Positions 28,602-35,740 of a stretch of 35,740 nucleotides of DNA are shown here, piece by piece. A program made the position numbers and the translations under genes. The notes under the pieces are model-generated. The model saw only the letters and a list, made by a program, of their open reading frames with translations, was not told where the DNA came from and made no database searches. The first letter of the stretch is position 1. Every line of letters begins with the position of its first letter. Source of the stretch: a virus; IMG/VR virus record IMGVR_UViG_3300025481_000001, positions 1 to 35,740 of that record; one strand, written 5' to 3'.

Positions 28602-29297
28602 ATGCCGCGTCGAACCCAAAAAAAACGTGCTGCCAGCGTCCCGCTGGCAGATCCAACTCCTGATTCCATTGACCTCGCCACCGGCCTCCCCAAAGCCTAC
28701 CTCGCCAAGGCTTGCAGCCAGTTCGAGGCCACGGAGAAATCCGGCGACGTCGTCCTGCCCGGCCCGCTGGCTGAAGCCTTCGCCGACGGCCGCCGCCAGG
28801 TAGGCGAGTTCACCCTGCTCCCCGTCACCCTCGGCCTGCTCGCCATCCTCGCCCAGATAAAATCTCCACTGCTCGACGTGGTCCGCATCATGCGCGAGGA
28901 GTTGGCCGCCGGCACGGCCGTGGACGAATCCACCACCGAAGGCCAGGCCGCCGCGCACGCGCTGCGCATGAAGCGCGCGAGCGGGCGTATGGCCAAGGAA
29001 ATCAAATCCGACGAAGCCGCCAGCGTGGAAACTGTTTTCTGTTTTATCACACCACCGCCACGGCTCCGCGCCCTCCTGGCGACCGGCCGGGACCGCTTCC
29101 GCGAGACCGCCATGACCACCCTCGGCGACACCATCCACCCCGTCGTCCTGGCAAAATTACAAGCCGCCGTGGCCGGCCATTACGCCGCCAGTTTCGCGAC
29201 CGTCATTCAACACGGAGATAAACCGCGGGAGGGCGAGGTTTTTACTCCGCCACCACCGGCGCCGAAGACGGCCTCGGCTGGTGGCTCTGCCTCTTAG
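28602..29297 (+). CDS. Putative tail assembly chaperone, first product (231 aa)
   Basis: The ATG at 28602 begins MPRRTQKKRAASVPLADPTP; residues about 9-16 are a variant palindrome (28626-28650). The helical body (PKAYLAKACSQFEATEKSGD, VGEFTLLPVTLGLLAILAQI, EGQAAAHALRMKRASGRMAK) and Pro-rich tail (FTPPPPAPKTASAGG) lie immediately before the tape measure gene. This is where dsDNA-tailed phages encode their chaperones, usually as two frames joined by -1 frameshift. No sequence signature confirms it. See the frameshift entry. Confidence 0.6.
   Translation: MPRRTQKKRAASVPLADPTPDSIDLATGLPKAYLAKACSQFEATEKSGDVVLPGPLAEAFADGRRQVGEFTLLPVTLGLLAILAQIKSPLLDVVRIMREELAAGTAVDESTTEGQAAAHALRMKRASGRMAKEIKSDEAASVETVFCFITPPPRLRALLATGRDRFRETAMTTLGDTIHPVVLAKLQAAVAGHYAASFATVIQHGDKPREGEVFTPPPPAPKTASAGGSAS
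29222..29295 (+). other. Candidate -1 ribosomal frameshift region
   Basis: The -1 frame relative to the first product has a stop at 29219-29221 and then stays open through 29303 into the next ORF, so a shift would have to occur between 29222 and 29295. GAG GTT TTT ACT (29235-29246) offers a run of five T where tRNA-Phe could re-pair on TTT. About 8 nt later CCACCA (29251-29256) can pair with TGGTGG (29279-29284) around a GCCG/CGGC inner stem. The fusion would read GLGWWLCLLGTMMRDFHMTR across the joint. Confidence 0.45.
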
Positions 29298-29302
29298 GAA
29301 CC

Positions 29303-29497
29303 ATGATGCGCGACTTCCACATGACCCGCAGCGAAGCGCAGGACCGCCTGCCGCTGGCCCAGGCGTTCGCCCTGGCCGCCTTCAGCCAGGAATGCAATCC
29401 GCTCGGCTCCGCCGAGCGCACCTCGCCCGGTTATATAGCGCAAGAAATCCGCCGCCGGACTTTAGCCTTTAGCCTTCAGCCTTCAGCCTTTTCTTAA
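29303..29497 (+). CDS. Putative tail assembly chaperone, second product (64 aa)
   Basis: Own ATG at 29303 or by frameshift from the previous gene. MMRDFHMTRSEAQDRLPLAQ and AFALAAFSQECNPLGSAERT have the look of the small second chaperone half (F/Y-x-M-T/S-x-x-E-A, then an L-P helix). The end is the AGCCTTC array at 29461-29492, which reads LAFSLQPSAFS in front of TAA; the original terminus was probably near EIRRR. The tape measure ATG follows 1 nt after the stop. Confidence 0.55.
   Translation: MMRDFHMTRSEAQDRLPLAQAFALAAFSQECNPLGSAERTSPGYIAQEIRRRTLAFSLQPSAFS
29461..29492. repeat. AGCCTTC heptamer array forming the C-terminus of the small chaperone
   Basis: Same units as in the three signal peptides, but here at the C-terminal end (LAFSLQPSAFS, then TAA). 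It shows that the array is not confined to secretion signals. Confidence 0.9.
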
Positions 29498-29498
29498 T

Positions 29499-30968
29499 AT
29501 GGCCGGCGTTTTACAATTCACCCTTGGTCTTCAAGCCTCCCAATTTCTCACCCAAATCGGCGTGAGCAGCAGCGCAATGGTTGCCTTCGCCGGCGCCGGT
29601 GAAATCGTCAAATCTTCCTTCGAGTCCATGTTCTCCGCCATGGAACGCGGCGCGCACCTGGGCGAACTGAGCGCCCGCACCGGCGAGACCGTCTCCCACC
29701 TTTACCAATTGCAGGAGATATTAAAACAAACGGGTCTGTCCGCCGATTCCGCCGCGCCCATGATTCTCCGCGTCCGCAAGGCCCTCAGCGGCGTGAACGA
29801 GATGGGCGGCAAAACCAATTCCATCTTCGCCGCCCTCGGATTGGACCGCGCCAAACTCGCCTCGGAAAGCCCCCTCGATGCCATCCAGCAAATCACCGCC
29901 GCCCTGCACAAGATGAACCCCAACGACGCCGTCGGCGCGGCCAATGGGTTGTTCGGCCGGTTTTCAGCCGGCGACTTCATGCAAATGGCCGGCAGTGCGG
30001 AGCAGGTCGCCGGCGCGCTGGCTCATAGCAAGACTGAAGCCGCCTTGTTCGCCTCCAACGCCAAAGCCTTCCGCGAAGTTGGAGATTTAATGACCGAGAT
30101 CAAGTCTCACATCGAGGGCTTCTGGGCTGGACTCGCCTCCGGCCTCGCCCCGGAGATCATCAAGATCGAGAAATATATTTCCTCCATTGACTTCACCACC
30201 ATGGGCCTCGCCGTCGTGCAAGCCTTCAAGGACGGCAGCGTCACGGAAATCATCGTGCAGGGCTTCACCGCCGCGTTTGAAAAGGTCACCAACATCATCG
30301 CCGGCACCCTCGGCAACAGCGGTTACTGGATCGGCATCGTCCAGGTGGCCATCGGCGAATTTGGCTTGTTGCAGGCCACGGTGGCAAAAATGTTCCTGTC
30401 CCTCGGCGACCTGCTGGTGGCCGCCTTTGACACTTTATTCCAGAAAATCTACGAGGGCATTGGCAAGATTCCCAAGCTCGGCAAGTTGGTCGGGCTGGAC
30501 AACTACAAAGCCCAATCCTTCACCGAAAATTACCAGCATCAGAAAGACGCAAACAGCGATGCGAGCGGATTTCTCGGCGCCATGTTCAAGGCCAGCGCCG
30601 CCATGACGGCCGAAGGGATAAAAAACCAGGCGAAAGCCCTGGTTGATGCCTACAAAAACTCCGGCGGTCCGGAGCAGGACAAATTTGCCGCCCTGGTTGC
30701 CGGCCTCGTCTCGCGCATCCCCAAAGCTGTGGCCGAGGAAACCAAGTCCGGCCCGGCGACGGGCGTCGGTTTTGCCGAACCTTACAAACCAGAAGTCACC
30801 GACCTTGAAAAAATCGGACTCATCTTCAACAGCAGCAACGGCGGCGGCGATGTCCAACAGCAGGTCGCGCGCAACACGGCGGACATGCTCGATATGCAAA
30901 AAATCACCAACGATCACCTGGCAACCATCGCCGGGAAAGATTTCGGCGACAAACTCGTAAACGATTAA
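29499..30968 (+). CDS. Tape measure protein (489 aa)
   Basis: MAGVLQFTLGLQASQFLTQI is the usual beginning of small tape measure proteins, followed by helical segments (SFESMFSAMERGAHLGELSA, RTGETVSHLYQLQEILKQTG, SADSAAPMILRVRKALSG) known from Mu-like and other phages, where 'F..t..s...L..l...a...G' patterns recur. A central hydrophobic part (WIGIVQVAIGEFGLLQATVA, KMFLSLGDLLVAAFDTL) is the membrane-active region. At 489 residues it predicts a fairly short tail (about 1.5 A per residue gives roughly 70 nm). It follows the putative chaperones as expected. Confidence 0.85.
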   Translation: MAGVLQFTLGLQASQFLTQIGVSSSAMVAFAGAGEIVKSSFESMFSAMERGAHLGELSARTGETVSHLYQLQEILKQTGLSADSAAPMILRVRKALSGVNEMGGKTNSIFAALGLDRAKLASESPLDAIQQITAALHKMNPNDAVGAANGLFGRFSAGDFMQMAGSAEQVAGALAHSKTEAALFASNAKAFREVGDLMTEIKSHIEGFWAGLASGLAPEIIKIEKYISSIDFTTMGLAVVQAFKDGSVTEIIVQGFTAAFEKVTNIIAGTLGNSGYWIGIVQVAIGEFGLLQATVAKMFLSLGDLLVAAFDTLFQKIYEGIGKIPKLGKLVGLDNYKAQSFTENYQHQKDANSDASGFLGAMFKASAAMTAEGIKNQAKALVDAYKNSGGPEQDKFAALVAGLVSRIPKAVAEETKSGPATGVGFAEPYKPEVTDLEKIGLIFNSSNGGGDVQQQVARNTADMLDMQKITNDHLATIAGKDFGDKLVND

Positions 30969-30969
30969 A

Positions 30970-31310
<341 letters not shown>

Positions 31311-31317
31311 CCATCAA

Positions 31318-32043
31318 ATGGCAGGCGTTCCAAAATGGCTCGGTCCCACCGACCAGCTCATCGAGATGCCGGACAGCCCGGTTTACGACCTGGGCACCAA
31401 GCCGACCTGCACGCGCACCTACATGGGCACGCACGAGATGGCCCTGGCCGGCGCGCTCCCGCGGGGCACCATCGGCACTATGAACATGGCCGGCTGGATG
31501 GTTCAAAAAAGCACCATCAACCGCCAGCGCGGCGGCATCGGCAAGCTCACCATCGTCTTCGCCGCCGGCGGTGGCAACGGTGCTGCCAGCGGCCAGCAAC
31601 TTCCTCCGGATGAAGTCGGCCTCGCGCCCTTCGAAGTCAACCCAGCCCTCGAAAAAAACAAGCGGTACAGCACCCTCGTGGACGCGGATTTTGCCAAGGT
31701 TCAAGCCTGCATCAAGGCGTTCCAAAAAGACGGATCCACGCCCTACGCGCTCACCGGCATGTTGTTGGATTTGTTCAACAAGAAAAACCGTGGCAACACC
31801 CACTTCTACCTCGCCGGTTTTAAATACAGTTGGACCCGCAGTTATTATTCGCTCGTGGGAGTCGCCAACCTCGGCGGCTACAGCCAGGCTCCGCTTGGTC
31901 CGCTCGCCAGTTTCATCCCATCCACTTTTGCTTCGCTGCGCACGGCCGATGATATCAAGTGGACCGGCGCTCAGTACAAATACACCTGCGCCTGGCTCTG
32001 CACCCCCGCCAGCCATTGGGACCCGGACCTTTACCCCCCGTGA
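31318..32043 (+). CDS. Tail structural protein, unknown (241 aa)
   Basis: MAGVPKWLGPTDQLIEMPDS leads into a beta-rich protein: KLTIVFAAGGGNGAASG, PFEVNPALEKNKRYSTLVDA, then aromatic-rich HFYLAGFKYSWTRSYYSLVG and YKYTCAWLCTPASHWDPDLY at the end. The aromatic-rich, Gly-rich composition fits a tail-tip or distal tail subunit. No family recognised. It sits after the tape measure in the usual place of distal tail genes and is followed 3 nt later by the next gene. Confidence 0.75.
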   Translation: MAGVPKWLGPTDQLIEMPDSPVYDLGTKPTCTRTYMGTHEMALAGALPRGTIGTMNMAGWMVQKSTINRQRGGIGKLTIVFAAGGGNGAASGQQLPPDEVGLAPFEVNPALEKNKRYSTLVDADFAKVQACIKAFQKDGSTPYALTGMLLDLFNKKNRGNTHFYLAGFKYSWTRSYYSLVGVANLGGYSQAPLGPLASFIPSTFASLRTADDIKWTGAQYKYTCAWLCTPASHWDPDLYPP

Positions 32044-32046
32044 GTT

Positions 32047-32679
32047 ATGGAGGGAACTTCTCACCAACCCGCCGGGCGTCAGCCGCTGGAAGCTGGCGGA
32101 TCCGTCACCAAAAACTGGACCCGCATCAATGAGCAGGATGAAGACGTAAAACTGCTGTTCGCGCAGCTCGCGCAACTCCGCCGCGACACCACCGCGATAC
32201 TCCCGCAGCGCCATTCCTTCGGCCATTTTCCCTTCCGCCTTTACCAGCTCCCTTATTATCTCCGCGCCGCACCGGACCCGGCCGCCGACTGGCTCAAGTT
32301 CCGCGTCCGCGGCGGCTACGTCTCCAGCTTACAAGCCACCGGCACCGACGGCGCGCTCGATCCGGACGACGAGACCTACCCGGACATCCTCAACGTCGGC
32401 GCGTTTGAAATACTTTTGCCCGCCAACATCCCCAAAGTCTGGATCTGGCTGGAAATTAGCGCCACCACGGCCGTTGTGAAATGGGGAGACCCCGCCAGCG
32501 GCCTGGGCGACGACCCCGGCGGCGCGCCCATAGACCAGGGCTGGACCAGCTACCCCGTACCCGATGCCGCACATGTGCCCATCGGCTACGTTAACACCCA
32601 GACCCAGATCGCCCAGCAAATCTCCATCCCGCGCCAACTGCTTAGGACTGATATTTTGGCCGCGCAAGTTTGGTGCTAA
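32047..32679 (+). CDS. Tail structural protein, unknown (210 aa)
   Basis: Begins MEGTSHQPAGRQPLEAGGSV; the first 19 residues are possibly extended by a GCTGGAAGCTGGC-type repeat, and a later start is not excluded. The body is beta-rich (FGHFPFRLYQLPYYLRAAPD, WLKFRVRGGYVSSLQATGTD, FEILLPANIPKVWIWLEISA) and ends TQIAQQISIPRQLLRTDILA. It may be a tail-tip or baseplate hub component. Family unknown. Three nt separate its stop from the giant ORF. Confidence 0.72.
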   Translation: MEGTSHQPAGRQPLEAGGSVTKNWTRINEQDEDVKLLFAQLAQLRRDTTAILPQRHSFGHFPFRLYQLPYYLRAAPDPAADWLKFRVRGGYVSSLQATGTDGALDPDDETYPDILNVGAFEILLPANIPKVWIWLEISATTAVVKWGDPASGLGDDPGGAPIDQGWTSYPVPDAAHVPIGYVNTQTQIAQQISIPRQLLRTDILAAQVWC

Positions 32680-32681
32680 TT

Positions 32682-35600
32682 ATGAGCCTCGTTGGTGGAC
32701 AACGCCCTCCGTTTCGCGCTCCCTGCCCCGGCTCGGTCCTTTGCGGCAATGGCAAGAGATACCGCCACGGCAAAGAGTCGGAGGAAAACATCCCGGTCTA
32801 TCGCAATAACACCACGCCTTGGTACGGCGACACGGTCACCGGCCCGTCGCCACTGCCGACACCAAATCCCTGCGGAATTGAAGGCTATAACTGCACCGGC
32901 AATTATAATTACAAAACCGGCACCGGCCGAGGCGGAGCGGGAAATTCCGGCGGTTGTGGACCTTGGGCGATTGACAACGATGTTCCGGCAAATACCTGGA
33001 TGCGACCGGACATGCTTCTGTCGGTTTCCATCCTGGACGGCGGGACGGGTTACGCTGTCGGCAATTTACTGAACGTGCCGGGCGGTGTTTACGCCGGCGG
33101 CGGCGGCGGGCCGGCAAGTATCAAGGTGGTTTCAGTGGAGGCCGTCACGGGAAAAATAAAGAAAGCCCGTGCGGCTGACCGTGGCTCGTATTCCACGAAC
33201 CCACCCTCGCCTTGCACCCCAACCAACGGCAACGCGTCGGCGAGTTTCACTTTAACCTTCACGCCGGAAACGATTTCCTTGTCGGTCTGCTGCAAACGCG
33301 GATTCAAGAACGTGCAGGCGTATCGAGAACACCATGGAACTCGACCGTGGACGACGGGTAATGGCAATGCTGATAAAGCCCTGGTTAGCACCGCTGCCGG
33401 GGGGGCTATTTTGCCCTTCGCATCGTTTCAACCCACGGTTGACGATGTGAAATATCTGACCGTGACTTACGATGTTCACCTCGACTGGCAGCATGTCCAA
33501 GAGAACGGGGATGGGATATACTCTACTTCAACTGGCAGCGGAAGCGTTTCAGTTGACCCATTGACGGGGGGTTTAACCAGTTCATTGTGGACAAGTCAAG
33601 ATAAGTACGGGTACAGCGGAGAATATCACACTTCAGGCGGGTCTGGCCCTGATGGTGGGGCGGCGAATGCTGATACTATGTTTTGGGACTTGCATTTGTC
33701 CAACTTTCCGGGTTGGCCAGCCGCTAACGGCGCACCGTGGTACGGTGCGGTGGCGGCGGGAATGACACTTCCTGACATTATCACTGCGTGGAATGCTGGC
33801 CTTGACTCGTCCGGAACTTTATTGCCTCCATTGACTGATTTTAACAATTACTCTGGTTCAGCCAGCATACCGTTCGCTGATTTTCTAGGATTGGAGGGTA
33901 ACTCTACCTCGATAACGATTTCATTTTCCCGGTCAGCTACGGTTGTTTCGTGGGATATTATAGTGTTAGAAAATTACACTATAGCAAACCTCATAGTTGA
34001 TCACAACGGCCGCGCCCCCGGAGATCCCCTTTATTATGTTACCACAGACCCAGACCATCCGCTCAAAATTAGTGGAGGGGATCACACTCATTCCTACGGC
34101 AGCATGACCCTTTCTGTCCCCAACCCCGGAAGTGCGGTGCTGAACGACATTGACGCCAACCTGCTGTCGCTTTGGCCGCTCAATGATGATGCGCTTTATC
34201 CGTTTCGGACGGACGGTTATTGCGGCTTTGCTCCACTGGTGACACGCAACGAATCGGGGGAGACGAGTCCTATTAAAGGATTTCTTGGACCTTCGTGGGT
34301 TGACCCAAACGCCGCGCTTTACGACGGCTCAATTCGCGGCGCACCAAACCCCGCCGGTTATCAGAAGTCCTTCGATTTCCGGCGCGAAAATTGGATTGAG
34401 TGTGCAGCCATTGACTCCTATCCGGCCTACATGGATGTGAACAGTTACGGCGCTTGGACGCCGGACGTTCTGCCGCAAAACTGCACGCAATGGACGAATG
34501 ACAACACTCCACTCCCGTCCGGCGCAGGCGTTTATTACAAAAAAAACATTTGGGCAGTGATGGGTATCGTAAACCCGCCCACGGGTATCTTCAAACAAAA
34601 ATGGGTGGAGACGTTGCTGCCCTGGCAATCCCACAACTTCGCTCGGCCCGCCGGAGCGGATAAATTTTCCTATGATGAAACCGTTCCCCATGCGTTCGGA
34701 GTTTGCATCGTGTATCAGGTGGTTTCAGTTTCCGGCAGCGGGGCTGGCGCAGTCGTTACGCTGTCGGATGGTGGTGGAAACCCGATCACACCCCCAGACT
34801 TTGGCGCTTACGCGGGCCAGATTTGGGGCGGTATATCGGTGGGAGGATTTTACTTGATTGCTTCCGCCACTGGCTCGACCGTGACTTTGGGCGCAAAGCA
34901 GTTCAACGTACCGACTGGCTGGCCGGCGGTATGGTCGTCCGGCGATTCAGCCACCACCTTTGGCCGGCTGCGCTTCCCGGATGCGCCCGGCATTATTGGG
35001 CGGGTTGTGGTGACGACCGTGGCCGATGAATCTCCCGTCAAACTCACCATCACCGGCTCTCCTTATCTCGCGCTCAACCAAGTGGCCGACGAGAAAGTTG
35101 ACATCCTTGATAAAAGAATGAACGTGCTCGCGTCAAACGTGACCGTGACGCGGGTGAGCGACCCTCAATTTACCGTGCCCACAGCCTACGCCACGATTGC
35201 GGCAGCCAAATGGATAGTCGCTCACGGCGCGGCATCGTGGCATTGGAACGACACCACGCCCAAGCACAGTTATCTGCTGCTTGATTTCCTGTTTAACTAT
35301 CGCGCCCGCGCCGAAGCCATCCGAATCAATGACACCATAACTTCCTACCAGGCGAATGGCGGCGCTATGGGTATTGACGATTTGTCTCCGCTTGGTTCAC
35401 CCCAAAGCGTGCCCCTGACGGATATAACGAGTTTCAACCAAACCCAGGGATGTCTGCCGTTCACACCGTGCGATCCCTCCGTCGTTTGCATCTCACCCAA
35501 TGGTGAGAGTTTCCCGAACGGTGTTACCTACGGTTTCCCGGCGGTGGCCTTGGACGAACAGGATGGTACCCAATGGCAATCCTGTGTGGTTCAAGCCGTG

Positions 35601-35740
35601 ATTGAGCCACTCTGGCAGGTGCCGCACGTCCCATCATCTCCCGACCCGGATTTATATCCTTCAGTGTTTGCCTGGGCACAGGACAACGGTGGTTGCAATG
35701 ATGACACCATAGTCCCGCCGGTGGTGTATCATCCGCACCC
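32682..35740 (+). CDS. Giant tail-tip/fibre protein, incomplete at right edge (>1019 aa)
   Basis: An ATG at 32682 (MSLVGGQRPPFRAPCPGSVL) opens a frame with no stop through the last base: 1019 complete codons. The protein is rich in Gly, Tyr, Trp and Cys; the N-terminus has several Cys (APCPGSVLCGNGK, NPCGIEGYNCTG, NSGGCGPWAID), then beta segments YGAWTPDVLPQNCTQWTNDN, KQKWVETLLPWQSHNFARPA, and a stretch WPAVWSSGDSATTFGRLRFP. This size and place, last in the tail cluster, fit a receptor-binding tip protein. Parts near 33500-34100 are AT-richer than the rest. No motif identifies a family. Confidence 0.82.
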   Translation, partial: MSLVGGQRPPFRAPCPGSVLCGNGKRYRHGKESEENIPVYRNNTTPWYGDTVTGPSPLPTPNPCGIEGYNCTGNYNYKTGTGRGGAGNSGGCGPWAIDNDVPANTWMRPDMLLSVSILDGGTGYAVGNLLNVPGGVYAGGGGGPASIKVVSVEAVTGKIKKARAADRGSYSTNPPSPCTPTNGNASASFTLTFTPETISLSVCCKRGFKNVQAYREHHGTRPWTTGNGNADKALVSTAAGGAILPFASFQPTVDDVKYLTVTYDVHLDWQHVQENGDGIYSTSTGSGSVSVDPLTGGLTSSLWTSQDKYGYSGEYHTSGGSGPDGGAANADTMFWDLHLSNFPGWPAANGAPWYGAVAAGMTLPDIITAWNAGLDSSGTLLPPLTDFNNYSGSASIPFADFLGLEGNSTSITISFSRSATVVSWDIIVLENYTIANLIVDHNGRAPGDPLYYVTTDPDHPLKISGGDHTHSYGSMTLSVPNPGSAVLNDIDANLLSLWPLNDDALYPFRTDGYCGFAPLVTRNESGETSPIKGFLGPSWVDPNAALYDGSIRGAPNPAGYQKSFDFRRENWIECAAIDSYPAYMDVNSYGAWTPDVLPQNCTQWTNDNTPLPSGAGVYYKKNIWAVMGIVNPPTGIFKQKWVETLLPWQSHNFARPAGADKFSYDETVPHAFGVCIVYQVVSVSGSGAGAVVTLSDGGGNPITPPDFGAYAGQIWGGISVGGFYLIASATGSTVTLGAKQFNVPTGWPAVWSSGDSATTFGRLRFPDAPGIIGRVVVTTVADESPVKLTITGSPYLALNQVADEKVDILDKRMNVLASNVTVTRVSDPQFTVPTAYATIAAAKWIVAHGAASWHWNDTTPKHSYLLLDFLFNYRARAEAIRINDTITSYQANGGAMGIDDLSPLGSPQSVPLTDITSFNQTQGCLPFTPCDPSVVCISPNGESFPNGVTYGFPAVALDEQDGTQWQSCVVQAVIEPLWQVPHVPSSPDPDLYPSVFAWAQDNGGCNDDTIVPPVVYHPH

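Overview
The window reads as most of one transposable (Mu-like) bacteriophage, integrated or in a metagenomic contig, and it is cut at both ends. The host is probably a verrucomicrobial bacterium. This is inferred from the high GC content, the frequent lack of strong Shine-Dalgarno sites, and the dense load of short heptamer and palindromic repeats, including the repeat-encoded peptide LAFSLQPSAF. No rRNA, tRNA, CRISPR array or clear host gene is visible, so the host call is tentative.

Layout. A divergent control region lies at about 7.78-7.86 kb. It has three CTTAAG sites and a sigma70-like promoter, and small ribbon-helix-helix (RHH) proteins flank it on both sides. From there an early operon runs left on the minus strand, with many 4-bp ATGA stop/start overlaps. 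It encodes small RHH and HTH proteins, a small membrane protein, two unknowns, a MuA-type transposase, a MuB-type AAA+ ATPase, an AP2-like DNA-binding protein, unknowns, Gam, and the start of a probable pentapeptide-repeat protein. To the right, on the plus strand, come an accessory block (secreted proteins, a TM zinc ribbon, a lipoprotein, a class 3 lipase, a Dam-type methylase), then the packaging and head genes in Mu order (gp27-like, large terminase, gp29 portal, gp30/F minor head, gpG-like, gpI protease with nested scaffold, major capsid). After these come capsid accessory proteins, a methyltransferase-glycosyltransferase fusion, gp36-like and tail terminator-like genes, an adhesin cassette (14-residue YadA-like repeats, a DGR-type lectin domain), a tail-tube candidate, a putative tail assembly chaperone pair with a possible -1 frameshift, the tape measure protein, and finally a tail-tip protein of more than 1019 residues that runs off the right edge. 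No sheath or contractile baseplate gene is seen, so a siphovirus-type tail is likely.

The most unusual aspect is the repeat colonisation. At least eight families of short repeats lie between genes and also in frame inside genes. Seven perfect copies of one 25-bp palindrome occur, and this element has no stop codon in any of the six frames. Heptamer tandem arrays (AGCCTTC, GATGTTC, AAAGTCC and others) read as the same heptapeptide in whichever phase they are entered. In several proteins they form the signal peptide itself. The transposase, the lipase, the methyltransferase-glycosyltransferase and the protease/scaffold linker all carry such insertions at apparent loops or domain boundaries. The main candidate for something new here is a repeat system that is tolerated in ORFs and can build protein parts.
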